Below, piece after piece: positions 31,300 through 40,323 of a stretch of 64,000 nucleotides of DNA. Where the stretch lies: contig NZ_JAHKJW010000001.1 in NCBI RefSeq assembly GCF_019710745.1, positions 226,760 through 290,759 on the forward strand. The letters are read 5' to 3'. The stretch is from Streptomyces beigongshangae. GTDB taxonomy: Bacteria > Actinomycetota > Actinomycetes > Streptomycetales > Streptomycetaceae. The notes under the pieces were generated by a model. That model was not told the origin of the DNA. It was given only the letters and a program-made list of their open reading frames with translations, and made no database searches. Within the stretch, counting starts at the first letter, position 1, and the number at the start of each line of letters is the position of its first letter. Both the position numbers and the translations under genes were made by a program.

Positions 31300-32508
31300 C
31301 TACTGCCCCGGGCTCCCCGTGTCCGGTATCGGCAGCGGGCGCTTCTCGATCGCCGCCGCCATCACCTCCGGGAACAGGTCGGGCGTACAGGCGAACGCCG
31401 GTGCGCCCAGCCCCGCGAGCGCCGCCGCGTGCTCACGGTCGTACGCGGGAGCCCCCTCGTCGGACAGCGCCAGCAGCGTCACGAACTGCACCCCGGACGC
31501 CTTCATCGCGGCGACCCGCTTCAGCATCTCGTTCCGGATGCCCCCCTCGTAGAGGTCGCTGATGAGCACGACCACGGTGTCGGCGGGGCGCGTGATCTGC
31601 GACTGGCAGTACGCGAGCGCCCTGTTGATGTCCGTGCCGCCGCCGAGCTGCGTGCCGAACAGGACGTCGACCGGGTCGTCGAGCTGGTCGGTGAGGTCCA
31701 CGACAGCCGTGTCGAAGACGACGAGCCGGGTGTCGATCGACCGCATCGAGGCCAGGACCGCGCCGAACACCGACGCGTACACGACCGACGCCGCCATCGA
31801 ACCCGACTGGTCGATACAGAGGACGACCTCCTTCTTCACGGACTGCGAGGCGCGTCCGTAGCCGATGAGCCGTTCGGGCACGATCGTGCGGTACTCCGGC
31901 AGGTAGTGCTTGAGGTTGGCCGCGATGGTGCGGTTCCAGTCGATGTCGTGGTGGCGCGGCCGGCTGATCCGCGCACTGCGGTCCAGGGCTCCCGTGAGGG
32001 TCGCCCGGGTCCGTGTCGCGAGCCGCTTCTCCAGGTCCTCGACCACCTTGCGCACGACGGCACGCGCCGTCTCCTTGGTCGTCTCGGGCATGGCCTTGTT
32101 CAGTGACAGCAGGGTGCCGACCAGGTGGACGTCCGCCTCCACGGCCTCCAGCATCTCGGGCTCCAGGAGCAGCGTGGACAGACCGAGGCGGTCGATGGCG
32201 TCCCGCTGCATGACCTGGACGACGGACGACGGGAAGTACGTCCGGATGTCGCCCAGCCAGCGGGCGACGGACGGCGCTGACCCGCCGAGCCCGGCCGCAC
32301 GATCCTGCCCCGCCCGCGCCCTGCCGTTCTTCCCGTTCCCGTACAGCGCGCCGAGCGTCCCGTCCATCGCCGCGTCCCGCCCGGTCAGTGTGCAACCGGT
32401 GCCGTCCGCGTCCTCCCCGCCGAGCACGAGCCGCCAGCGCCGAAGCCGCTCATCGCCGGCCCCGGTCTGATCGGGCCCACCTGCCCGGTCGGCCGTTCCT
32501 GCACTCAT
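31300..32508 (-). CDS. VWA domain protein of the MoxR-SWIM system (YehP-like)
   Basis: A 402-residue protein. The C-terminal half is a von Willebrand A domain with intact MIDAS: VVLCIDQSGSMAAS at about 225, then GGGTDINRAL and VVLISDLYEGG. The N-terminal half (SVARWLGDIRTYFPSSVVQVMQRDA) is the family-specific region seen in VWA partners of MoxR ATPases such as E. coli YehP. Its ATG overlaps the DUF5682 stop by 4 nt (ATGA). It is the last gene of the MoxR-DUF5682-VWA operon. The usual model is that the AAA+ ATPase remodels a target recruited by the VWA protein. Confidence 0.85.
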   Translation of the reverse strand: MSAGTADRAGGPDQTGAGDERLRRWRLVLGGEDADGTGCTLTGRDAAMDGTLGALYGNGKNGRARAGQDRAAGLGGSAPSVARWLGDIRTYFPSSVVQVMQRDAIDRLGLSTLLLEPEMLEAVEADVHLVGTLLSLNKAMPETTKETARAVVRKVVEDLEKRLATRTRATLTGALDRSARISRPRHHDIDWNRTIAANLKHYLPEYRTIVPERLIGYGRASQSVKKEVVLCIDQSGSMAASVVYASVFGAVLASMRSIDTRLVVFDTAVVDLTDQLDDPVDVLFGTQLGGGTDINRALAYCQSQITRPADTVVVLISDLYEGGIRNEMLKRVAAMKASGVQFVTLLALSDEGAPAYDREHAAALAGLGAPAFACTPDLFPEVMAAAIEKRPLPIPDTGSPGQ

Positions 32509-35072
32509 CGGCCCGCCCCCGCGAAGTCGTTGTCGTCGGTTCTGCCGCCGGTTCTGCCGTCGGCAACTCTGCTGTCGGCGCTGTCGGCGCTGTCGGCGCT
32601 GTCCGCTCTGTCGGCGCGCTCGGTCTCGTCCGGCCCCAGCAGCAGACGCAGCACCGGCAGTACGGCGTCGGCGCGGTCCATGTCGAGGTCGGGCGCGAAA
32701 CCGGGTGGTCCGGAGACGGCGGCGGCCACGCTCCCGCGCGGCCGCGGTCCGCGCCGGACCAGCTCGCCGAGGGTGCGGCGCACCCCGGGCTCGTACGCCG
32801 AGAAGGTACGGCGCAGCAGCGGCAGTACGTCGGTGAACGCGTCCGCCGGCACCCCGGTCAGCCAGGAGTCGACCAGCCCGAGCAGCCGCTCGTCGTGCAC
32901 GAGGAGCATGCCGCCCCCGGCTCCCCCGCCGACGAACCCCTCGATCCACGCCGCCGCGTCACCGGGCGCGGTCCCCGGTGACAGGACGAGCCCCATGAGC
33001 CGGGCCGCCTCCTCCTGTCCCAGTGCCCCGTCGTCCAGCAGCAGCCGGACGGCCCGCCCCCGGACGACGCCCGGAACGGTGTCCCGGGCGGAGAGCGTGC
33101 CCAGCACGGAGTGCCACCGGCCGCGTATACCGGCACGGGAGTCGTCCTCGCCCCCTTCGGTCAGCAGCCCCACCGCGCCGTGCACCGCGTCGACGTGCCC
33201 CCGCATCTCGTCCGCGGCGTCCGCGTCGAGGGCGGCGCAAGCCGGGGGCAGCCCGACGAAGACACGCTCGGCGAGTCCTGCGGCGACCCCGGCCAGGGCG
33301 TGGGTGCCCGTGCCGCGTACATCGCCGTAGCGCAGGGAGCGGACGAGGGCGGGCAGTGCCTGGGCGAGGTGGCCCACGTCGGCGTCCAGCGCGGCGCGGT
33401 CGGCGAGGATCCGCATGACCACCGGGAGGGCGTCCGGGAGCTCGGCGAGGAGGCAGCGCTCGGCGAGACCCGTGACATCGGCCAGGGACCGTGCGCCGGC
33501 GGCGTCCGCCTCGGCCTTCGCGGTCGCGGCGGCGATCACGGTCGTGCCCCACACCCCGGCCTCGGCGACCCGCACCGCGAGCTCCGGCTCCCAGCGCAGC
33601 CGCCAGGTCTCCCGGAACGTACCCGTGCTGCCGCGTGACGCGACCGGTTCCCCCCATCCGATGCCGAGGAGGCGCAGCCGGTGCAGCAGTCTGCTGCGTC
33701 CGCCGTCGGTCTCCTTGCGCAGGTCGAGCTCCAGCTCGCGCTCCTGGGCCTCCGGCTTGAGCCGCAGCCGTCGCTGGAGCCGGGCGAGGTCGCGCTGCAG
33801 CGGGACCGCGGGCGCCGCCTCGGGCACCTCGCCCAAGATGTCACCGACGACCAGCCGGTCGTGCACGAGCGCGAGCGGGACGTCCGAGCCCTCGCACATG
33901 ACGGCCCGCACGGCGTCGGTCGTCTCGGTCAGGCCCGGCAGCGGCCGGCCCCGCATCGCCGCGAGCGTGTCGGCCAGCCGGACCGCCTCGATGACGTGCG
34001 CGGACGAGACGAGCCGGTCCTCGTCGCGCAGCAGCCCGGCCACCTTCGTCATCCAGCGCTCGACGGGACGGTCGGCGGAGGCGAACAGGTGCCCGTACCA
34101 GCCGGGCGAGTCGATGCCCGCGCCGTACCCGCTCGTCCGGGAGAGGCGCCGGTGGGTCCAGGGCACCCAGGTCATGTCGGCCTTCACCTTGGGCAGTCCC
34201 CTGAGCAGGGCCCGGTCGGCGGTGACGGTCGTCCGCTGCCGCAGCGCGGGCACGTGCCAGGCCCCGCACACCACGGCCACGTCGTCCCCGAACTCCCGCT
34301 GGGCCGCCCGCACCTGGAGGCGCATGTATGCCTCGCGGACGAGGTCCCGCTCGTGGCCGCCCGCCCCGTGGACCTCGCGCAGTGCCTCCATGGCCTCGCC
34401 GAGCACGTCGAACGGCGCGAACGCGTCCTCCCCCAGCGTCCCCCGGTGCTCGATCACGTCCTCCCACCACCGCTCGGGGTCGTCGTACCCGGCGATCTCG
34501 GCGAGGACGGCGAGCGGGTCGATGCGTACGTCCTGGGCGCGCTCGGAGCGCTGCCCGTCCGGCTCCCCTTTCTCCGCCTCTCCCTTCTCCTCTTTCTCTG
34601 CTGCCTCTTTTTCGTTCCCCTCGTTCTCGTCGTCGTTCTCGTTCTCCGGCTCCTCGCATCCCCACGCGAGCGTGTGCGTGGCCGGGAGGTCGATGAAACG
34701 GGCCGGCACCCCGTGCTGCAGCGCCCAGCGGATGGCCACCCACTCCGGGGAGAACTCGGCGAACGGCCAGAACGCCGACCGCCCCGGCTCGTCCACCACA
34801 TGCGCGAGGAGCGCCACGGGCGGACGCATGTCCTCGTCGGCGGCGAGCGCGATCAGCCCGTCGGCCTCGGGCGGTCCTTCGAGGAGCACCACGCGCGGGT
34901 CCGCCCGGTCGAGCGCCGCCCGCACGGCCCGCGCCGAGCCGGGGCCGTGGTGGCGCACCCCGAGCAGCAGCGGCCCGGGCGCCCGGCGGGCCGTGCTCCC
35001 CGCGCCGTCTCCGCCCCCCGCGCCGTCTCCGCCCCCCGTGCCGTCTCCGCCCTGCGTGCCGTGCTCGCTCAC
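32505..35072 (-). CDS. DUF5682 family protein (YehM-like)
   Basis: An 855-residue protein starting at GTG 35072, overlapping the MoxR stop by 4 nt. Residues about 35-150 contain LLLGVRHHGPGSARAVRAAL, VVLLEGPPEADGLI and FIDLPATHTLAWG, reminiscent of erythromycin-esterase/TraB-like folds with a conserved His pair. A very acidic Glu/Asn/Lys-rich insert follows at about 155-190. DDVAVVCGAWHVPAL comes next, then a long helical C-terminal part. The last 40 residues hold ADSADSADS repeats. It matches the DUF5682 component found between MoxR and VWA genes. Biochemical role unknown. Confidence 0.8.
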   Translation of the reverse strand: MSEHGTQGGDGTGGGDGAGGGDGAGSTARRAPGPLLLGVRHHGPGSARAVRAALDRADPRVVLLEGPPEADGLIALAADEDMRPPVALLAHVVDEPGRSAFWPFAEFSPEWVAIRWALQHGVPARFIDLPATHTLAWGCEEPENENDDENEGNEKEAAEKEEKGEAEKGEPDGQRSERAQDVRIDPLAVLAEIAGYDDPERWWEDVIEHRGTLGEDAFAPFDVLGEAMEALREVHGAGGHERDLVREAYMRLQVRAAQREFGDDVAVVCGAWHVPALRQRTTVTADRALLRGLPKVKADMTWVPWTHRRLSRTSGYGAGIDSPGWYGHLFASADRPVERWMTKVAGLLRDEDRLVSSAHVIEAVRLADTLAAMRGRPLPGLTETTDAVRAVMCEGSDVPLALVHDRLVVGDILGEVPEAAPAVPLQRDLARLQRRLRLKPEAQERELELDLRKETDGGRSRLLHRLRLLGIGWGEPVASRGSTGTFRETWRLRWEPELAVRVAEAGVWGTTVIAAATAKAEADAAGARSLADVTGLAERCLLAELPDALPVVMRILADRAALDADVGHLAQALPALVRSLRYGDVRGTGTHALAGVAAGLAERVFVGLPPACAALDADAADEMRGHVDAVHGAVGLLTEGGEDDSRAGIRGRWHSVLGTLSARDTVPGVVRGRAVRLLLDDGALGQEEAARLMGLVLSPGTAPGDAAAWIEGFVGGGAGGGMLLVHDERLLGLVDSWLTGVPADAFTDVLPLLRRTFSAYEPGVRRTLGELVRRGPRPRGSVAAAVSGPPGFAPDLDMDRADAVLPVLRLLLGPDETERADRADSADSADSADSRVADGRTGGRTDDNDFAGAGR

Positions 35073-36220
35073 GCGCTCACCTCCCGGCACGCCCGGTAGA
35101 AGTCCTTCCATCCGTCGCGCTCGCGGACGACCGCCTCCAGGTACTCCTGCCAGATGACCCGGTCGGCCGCCGGATCGCGGACGACGGCGCCGAGGATTCC
35201 TGCGGCCACGTCGCCCGCTCGCAGGACGCCGTCCCCGAAGTGGGCGGCCAGCGCGAGGCCGTTGGTGACGACGGAGATCGCCTCGGCGGTGGACAGCGTG
35301 CCGCTGGGCGACTTGAGCTTCGTACGGCCGTCGGCGGTGATGCCGTCGCGCAGCTCGCGGAAGACGGTGACCACGCGGCGGATCTCGTCGATGCCGTCCG
35401 GCACGGCGGGCAGGTCCAGGGAGCGCCCGATCTGGTCGACCCGGCGCGAGACGATCTCGACCTCCGCGTCGGCGCTCTCCGGCAGGGGCAGGACCACCGT
35501 GTTGAAGCGGCGGCGCAGGGCGCTGGACAGGTCGTTGACCCCGCGGTCCCGGTCGTTGGCCGTGGCGATGAGGTTGAAGCCCCGCACGGCCTGCACCTCC
35601 GAGCCCAGCTCCGGTATCGGCAGGGTCTTCTCCGACAGGATCGTGATGAGCGTGTCCTGCACGTCGGCGGGGATGCGGGTCAGCTCTTCGACCCGGGCGG
35701 TCATGCCCTGCGCCATGGCCCGCATGACCGGGCTGGGCACCAGGGCGTCCCGGCTCGGACCGTGCGCGAGCAGCTGCGCGTAGTTCCAGCCGTACCGGAT
35801 CGCCTCCTCCGGTGTGCCGGCCGTGCCCTGCACGAGAAGGGTGGAGTCCCCGCTGACCGCCGCGGCCAGGTGCTCGGACACCCACGTCTTCGCCGTGCCG
35901 GGCACGCCGAGCAGGAGCAGGGCCCGGTCGGTGGCGAGCGTGGTGACGGCGACCTCGACGATGCGGCGCGGTCCCACGTACTTCGGTGTGATCACCGTGC
36001 CGTCCGGGAGCGTGCCGCCGAGCAGGTACGTCGCCACGGCCCACGGCGACATCCGCCAGCGGGCGGGGCGCGGGCGGTCGTCCTGCGCGGCCAGCGCGGC
36101 GAGCTCGGCGGCGAACGCGTCCTCGGCGTGCGGCCGCAGCTCCTCGCCCCCGGCTGCGGGTGCGGGCGCGGACTGGTGCTGGCTCGGCTCGACGGACGTC
36201 GGGTCGACGGACACGGACAT
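35069..36220 (-). CDS. MoxR-type AAA+ ATPase (YehL-like)
   Basis: A 383-residue AAA+ protein. Walker A is LLLGVPGTAKTWVSEHL at about 115, sensor 1 lies in GFNLIATANDRDRG, and the arginine finger region is SSALRRRFNTVVLPLP. The family-specific SGDSTLLVQGTAGTPEEAIRYGWNYA is also present. MoxR ATPases act as chaperone-like motors with VWA partners. It is first gene of the operon MoxR-DUF5682-VWA, all joined by 4-nt overlaps. ATG 36220 with GGGGGA upstream. The promoter 45 bp upstream matches the RecA-NDp/PafBC DNA-damage element, so induction by DNA damage is predicted. Confidence 0.9.
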   Translation of the reverse strand: MSVSVDPTSVEPSQHQSAPAPAAGGEELRPHAEDAFAAELAALAAQDDRPRPARWRMSPWAVATYLLGGTLPDGTVITPKYVGPRRIVEVAVTTLATDRALLLLGVPGTAKTWVSEHLAAAVSGDSTLLVQGTAGTPEEAIRYGWNYAQLLAHGPSRDALVPSPVMRAMAQGMTARVEELTRIPADVQDTLITILSEKTLPIPELGSEVQAVRGFNLIATANDRDRGVNDLSSALRRRFNTVVLPLPESADAEVEIVSRRVDQIGRSLDLPAVPDGIDEIRRVVTVFRELRDGITADGRTKLKSPSGTLSTAEAISVVTNGLALAAHFGDGVLRAGDVAAGILGAVVRDPAADRVIWQEYLEAVVRERDGWKDFYRACREVSA

Positions 36221-36263
36221 GGAGCGGTCCCCCTTGCGGCTCGGCCGGTTCGGATCTGGTTCC

Positions 36264-36286
36264 ACCGTGCACCACGCCACTGACAA
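36264..36286 (-). promoter_or_regulatory. RecA-NDp/PafBC-type DNA-damage promoter for the MoxR operon
   Basis: On the minus strand TTGTCAGTG, eight bases, then CACGGT. The known actinobacterial motif is TTGTCRGTG-N8-TAnnnT; the upstream box is a perfect match and the -10 differs only in its first base. Confidence 0.65.
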
Positions 36287-36324
36287 TCGTCTCTGACCTG
36301 CACGGATATGGTCGCCGCAGCCGA

Positions 36325-36347
36325 TTGTCAGTGGGGGGATCTACCGT
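36325..36347 (+). promoter_or_regulatory. RecA-NDp/PafBC-type DNA-damage promoter for the SWIM gene
   Basis: TTGTCAGTG (36325-36333), eight bases, TACCGT (36342-36347): a full match to TTGTCRGTG-N8-TAnnnT. The ATG at 36355 is seven bases further on, giving a leaderless transcript. With the opposite promoter it forms a 13-bp inverted repeat, CCACTGACAATCG at 36277-36289 and its complement at 36322-36334. Confidence 0.8.
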
Positions 36348-36354
36348 CGTTTGC

Positions 36355-37719
36355 ATGACTCAGCAGGGGGTGCGGCAGGGGGTGCGCTGGACCGCGGATC
36401 AGGTGCTGGCACTGGCGCCCGACACCGCGTCGCGCAAGGCGGGCAGCAAGCTCGGCGTGGCCGGGCCGTGGTCGGAGGCGGGCAGTTCGGACGAGGGGAC
36501 GGTGTGGGGCCTGTGCAAGGGAAGCGGCAGCAAGCCGTACCGGACGGTGATCGACACCGCGGATTCCACGGGGCCCGCGTACAAGTGCAGTTGCCCGAGC
36601 CGGAAGTTCCCCTGCAAGCACGCGCTGGGGCTGCTGCTGCTCTGGGCGGGCGAGGACGGGGCGGTGCCGCGGGGGGAGGCTCCGGACTGGGCGCGGGAGT
36701 GGATCGAGGGCAGGAGGAAGCGCGCGGACGACAAACGCGCGGCGGACGCCTCCGGCTCCCCTCCCTCGGGTGATCCGGAGGCGGCACGGCGCAGGGCGGA
36801 GCGGCGGGCCGAGTGGATCACGGCGGGCGCGGCGGAGCTGGAGCAGCGGCTGACGGACCTGCTGCGGGGAGGTCTGGCCTCGGCGGAGCAGGCGGGGTAC
36901 GGGCTGTGGGAGGAGACCGCGGCCCGCATGGTCGACGCGCAGGCACCGGGTCTTGCCGCACGGGTGCGGGAGCTGGGGGCGATACCGTCGTCCGGCCCCG
37001 GCTGGCCGGTGCGGCTGCTGGAGGAGTGCGCACTGCTCCACCTCCTCGACCAGGGGTGGCTGCGCCGTGAGCGGCTGCCCGACGGTCTGGCGGCGACGGT
37101 CCGTTCCCGGATCGGGCTGCCCGGCGCGGCGGACGGTCCGCCGGTGCGCGACCGGTGGCTGGTCCTGGCCCAGTACGACACCGCGGACAGCCGCCTCACG
37201 ACCCGCCGCATCTGGCTCCACGGGACCGGATCGGGGCGCACGGCGCTGCTTCTCTCCTACGGCGCCGCCGGGCGCGCCCCGGAGCTGGCCCTGCCCGTCG
37301 GGCTGACGCTCGACGCCGAGGTGTCCGCGTATCCGGGTGCGGGGCAGCTGCGGGTGGCGCTGGGCGAGCGGTTCGCTCCCGCGGAACCCACGGAGTTCCG
37401 GCCGCCGGGGGTGGACGTGGCGCGGGCCGTGGCCCAGTACGGCGTGGCGCTCCGCGACGACCCGTGGCTGGAGTCCCGCCCGGTGACGCTCGGCCGCGTC
37501 GTACCGGTCCCGGACGGCGACGGCTGGCAGCTGGCGGACGCCGACGGGGAACTCGCCCTGCCCCTCACCCCGTCCGCCCGCTCCCGCTCCGGTCTGTGGC
37601 GCCTGGTCGCCCTCTCCGGCGGCGCGCCGGTGACGGTCTTCGGGGAGTGCGGCCACCTCGGCTTCTCCCCCCTCACCGCCTGGCCGGAGGGCCCGGGTGA
37701 GGCGGTGACCCTGTGCTGA
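36355..37719 (+). CDS. SWIM zinc-finger protein (YehQ-like)
   Basis: A 454-residue protein with a SWIM zinc finger at about 80-95: YKCSCPSRKFPCKHALGLLL, the CxC...CxH form. SWIM fingers bind DNA or proteins. The rest is rich in short helices and beta segments without a known catalytic motif. Its neighbours (MoxR, DUF5682 and VWA divergent; DUF5691 downstream) define the five-gene MoxR-SWIM system. The ATG at 36355 has no ribosome site and sits seven bases after a -10 box, so leaderless translation is expected. DNA-damage regulation is predicted from the promoter. Confidence 0.85.
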   Translation: MTQQGVRQGVRWTADQVLALAPDTASRKAGSKLGVAGPWSEAGSSDEGTVWGLCKGSGSKPYRTVIDTADSTGPAYKCSCPSRKFPCKHALGLLLLWAGEDGAVPRGEAPDWAREWIEGRRKRADDKRAADASGSPPSGDPEAARRRAERRAEWITAGAAELEQRLTDLLRGGLASAEQAGYGLWEETAARMVDAQAPGLAARVRELGAIPSSGPGWPVRLLEECALLHLLDQGWLRRERLPDGLAATVRSRIGLPGAADGPPVRDRWLVLAQYDTADSRLTTRRIWLHGTGSGRTALLLSYGAAGRAPELALPVGLTLDAEVSAYPGAGQLRVALGERFAPAEPTEFRPPGVDVARAVAQYGVALRDDPWLESRPVTLGRVVPVPDGDGWQLADADGELALPLTPSARSRSGLWRLVALSGGAPVTVFGECGHLGFSPLTAWPEGPGEAVTLC

Positions 37720-37738
37720 CGGCCCGGCCCGCCTCTCC

Positions 37739-37807
37739 ACAGAACCGACAGAGTCCACAGACCCCACAGAGGACACAGATCCCACAGGGGACACAGAGGC
37801 CACGGAG
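37739..37807. repeat. Imperfect CCACAGAGGACACAGAT repeats
   Basis: About four degenerate units of 16-19 bp built on CACAGA, filling the gap between the SWIM and DUF5691 genes. They could form weak stems but no clear terminator. Confidence 0.6.
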
Positions 37808-37825
37808 CCCGTGGAAGGGATGCTC

Positions 37826-39448
37826 ATGACCAGTACCCCCGCTTCCCCGCAGCCCTCCGGTGGAGGTCACTGGGAGGAGCTCGTGACCGCGGCCCTGCTG
37901 GGGACCGCGCGGCGTGCGCCGTCGGGAGTGGCGGCCGGACGGGACGCACCGACGGCGCTGCTGGACGCGGCGGCGGTGGAGACCGTGCGCAGACGGGCCG
38001 GAATGCGGCCGGGACGCGCGGCGGCCCGGCTCGAACCCGCGGCGGAGGATCCCCGTCCCGCGCTGCCGCCGACGGCGGCACGCAGACTGACGATGCTGCT
38101 GGCCGACCGGCCGGGGACGGGAAGCGGCGGCCGCCGGGGCACGGCCCCCGATCTCATGGAGCTGCTGCCGCAATGGCTCGCCACGGCGAACCGGCACGGT
38201 TACGCGGCTCCTCCCCAGGCCCTGCCCGCCCTGCTGGACGCGGCCCGCGGGCGTACGGACCTCCGGCCGGCGGTGCTGGCGTTCGCGGGTCCGCGCGCAC
38301 TGTGGCTGGCCCGGCTGAACGCGGACTGGCGGTTCGCGCTGCGGTCGGCGCCGGGCGGCGGCGCGGCCCTGCCCGGCCCCGGGGAGCCGGAGCGGATCCG
38401 GCGGTTGTGGGAGGAGGGGCTGTTCGCCGAGCGGGTCGCCCTTCTGTCCGCGGTACGGGCACGGGACGCGGCGGGCGCGCGGGACCTGCTCGCCACGACG
38501 TGGGCGTCGGAGCGGGCCGAGGACCGGCTGATGTTCCTCGACTCACTGCGGACGGGGCTGTGCGGGGCGGACGAGCCGTTCCTGGAGCAGGCGCTGGCGG
38601 ACCGGAGCCGCAATGTGCGGGCCACGGCGGCGGAGCTGCTGTCCGCACTGCCCGCCTCGGCGCTCGCCGGGCGGATGGCGCAGCGGGCGGGATCCTGCGT
38701 CGCGATCGACCACACGCGGAACACGCCGGCGATAGTGGTGGAGGCGCCGCACGAGTGCGACGCCGGCATGGAGCGGGACGGCGTGGTGCCCAAGGCCCCG
38801 ACAGGGCGGGGCGAACGTTCCTGGTGGCTGGGCCAGCTGGTGGAGGCGGCGCCGCTCGGCACGTGGTCACGGCGGCTCGGGGGGCGTACGCCGGAGGAGA
38901 TCGTGGCGTTGCCCGTGGCCGACGACTGGCGGGACGAGCTGCATGCCGCGTGGTGCCGGGCGGCGGTACGCCAGCGCGACCCTTCCTGGTCCAGAGCGCT
39001 GCTGGGGACACCGGCGGCGCCGGAGGCGGGCGGGCCCGGAGCGGTGTCCCTCGCCGAGCGGGCCAAGCTGCTCGGCACACTGGAGGCCACGGAGCGGGCC
39101 GGATGGGTGGCGGGGTTCATAGCGGTGCACGGGCTGTCCGAGGCGTTCCAGCTGCTCGGGGTCTGCACGGTGCCCTGGGCCGACCCGCTGGGCCGGGCCG
39201 TGGTGGACGCGCTGAACATCGCGCGCGACGCGGGGAGTTATCCATGGAGTTTCAGCGGCGTCATGGGACTGGCCGAACGCTGTCTGGACCCGGCGGAGGC
39301 CGTCCGCCTGGAAGCCCTGACCGCCGTCCCCGACGAATCGGAGGACGCGGCCCCGGGCGCCGGAAGCTACTGGGCGGAATCCTTCCAGCGCCTGCTGACC
39401 ACACTGCGCCTGCGAGCCACCATGCAGAGCGAGTTCACGGCCCCGTGA
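37826..39448 (+). CDS. DUF5691 family protein of the MoxR-SWIM system
   Basis: A 540-residue, largely helical Ala/Arg-rich protein starting WEELVTAALLGTARRAP. The middle contains HEAT-like sequence (DEPFLEQALADRSRNVRATAAELLSALP split over two helices), and the conserved-looking WWLGQLVEAAPLGTWSRRLGG is followed by WRDELHAAWCRAAVRQRD. DUF5691 is the usual companion of SWIM proteins in these islands. No enzymatic motif is visible; a scaffold role is likely. The ATG at 37826 has GAAGGG six bases upstream. Probably cotranscribed with the SWIM gene across 106 bp. Confidence 0.8.
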   Translation: MTSTPASPQPSGGGHWEELVTAALLGTARRAPSGVAAGRDAPTALLDAAAVETVRRRAGMRPGRAAARLEPAAEDPRPALPPTAARRLTMLLADRPGTGSGGRRGTAPDLMELLPQWLATANRHGYAAPPQALPALLDAARGRTDLRPAVLAFAGPRALWLARLNADWRFALRSAPGGGAALPGPGEPERIRRLWEEGLFAERVALLSAVRARDAAGARDLLATTWASERAEDRLMFLDSLRTGLCGADEPFLEQALADRSRNVRATAAELLSALPASALAGRMAQRAGSCVAIDHTRNTPAIVVEAPHECDAGMERDGVVPKAPTGRGERSWWLGQLVEAAPLGTWSRRLGGRTPEEIVALPVADDWRDELHAAWCRAAVRQRDPSWSRALLGTPAAPEAGGPGAVSLAERAKLLGTLEATERAGWVAGFIAVHGLSEAFQLLGVCTVPWADPLGRAVVDALNIARDAGSYPWSFSGVMGLAERCLDPAEAVRLEALTAVPDESEDAAPGAGSYWAESFQRLLTTLRLRATMQSEFTAP

Positions 39449-39453
39449 CCCGG

Positions 39454-39477
39454 CCGCGCCCCCGCCCGAGGGCGCGG
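39454..39477. terminator. Hairpin between DUF5691 gene and icmB
   Basis: CCGCGCCC and GGGCGCGG form an 8-bp perfect GC stem with an 8-base loop immediately after the stop, between convergent genes. Confidence 0.55.
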
Positions 39478-39510
39478 GGACCCGCGCGCCCCGCCGGACG
39501 CCCGGCACCC

Positions 39511-39921
39511 TTACGCCGGCTGCCGCACATTCGCCCGCACCCAGTCCACGATCGACGTGGTTGTCGCCCCGGGCGTGAAGATCTCGGCGACACCCTTCTC
39601 CTTGAGCGGTGCGATGTCCGCCTCGGGGATGATCCCGCCCCCGAACACCTTGATGTCCGCCGCGTCCCGCTCCTTCAGGAGCTCGATCACCGCGGCGAAC
39701 AACGTGTTGTGCGCGCCCGACAGGATGGAGAGACCGATCGCGTCGGCGTCCTCCTGGATCGCCGTACCCACGATCTGTTCGGGCGTCTGGTGGAGACCGG
39801 TGTAGATGACCTCCATGCCCGCGTCCCGCAGCGCCCGCGCGATCACCTTCGCCCCGCGGTCGTGCCCGTCGAGGCCCGGTTTGGCCACCACCACGCGGAT
39901 CGGACCGGCTGCCACACCCAT
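39511..39921 (-). CDS. icmB: Cobalamin-binding small subunit of isobutyryl-CoA mutase
   Basis: A 136-residue B12-binding protein, the length of Streptomyces IcmB. The base-off/His-on motif DxHxxG is DGHDRG at 18-23, followed by [10 protein letters not shown] and [11 protein letters not shown]. IcmB joins IcmA to interconvert isobutyryl-CoA and n-butyryl-CoA using adenosylcobalamin, feeding valine breakdown and polyketide precursors. No large subunit is near; in Streptomyces icmA is known to lie elsewhere. ATG 39921 has GGAGG at good spacing; an ATG four codons upstream is less likely. Another MCM-like B12 carrier role cannot be excluded. Confidence 0.85.
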   Translation of the reverse strand: MGVAAGPIRVVVAKPGLDGHDRGAKVIARALRDAGMEVIYTGLHQTPEQIVGTAIQEDADAIGLSILSGAHNTLFAAVIELLKERDAADIKVFGGGIIPEADIAPLKEKGVAEIFTPGATTTSIVDWVRANVRQPA

Positions 39922-40323
39922 CACTGCCTCCATGAACCGACTGCACCCGATCTGCAGAGATCTGCCGCTGGTGAACGAACGTTATCTCCAGCATCCCGCA
40001 GCCGGCCGTTTCACGGTGGAGAGCGAGGGGGAAATCACACAGTGGGACAAGTTCGCAGCGCACCGACCCCGCACACCGCGGCACACGGCTCGCGGGCGGA
40101 AGGAGCGCGAGGGAGACCGCTACGGGATCACCGCACCTCCGCGCCGTCAGCCGCGCGACGGGGTGGTGCGGCGCATCGGCGACCGCACGACGACGGACAG
40201 CCCGTCGCCCCACCGGTGTCACCCGCACCGCACGTGCACCGTCGCCGTCCTCACACACCGGCTTCCCACGAGGGCACACGGGGGACGGAAGGGCTCCCGC
40301 CGTGCGCCGACAGGAGGTCGGCC
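39922..40323. other. Divergent intergenic region between icmB and the lipase gene
   Basis: 402 bp. Near icmB there are two GATCTGC copies (39948-39964 area) and AACGAACGTT, in a stretch with lower GC than its surroundings that should hold the promoters. The right part is ordinary GC-rich sequence with no gene; AGGAGG at its end serves the lipase gene. Confidence 0.4.

Noticed and set aside
35073..36356. Extending the DUF5682 gene upstream to base 36356 in the same frame
   Set aside because: The extension lies wholly over the MoxR gene in another frame; GTG 35072 overlaps the MoxR stop by 4 nt as in the next gene pair.
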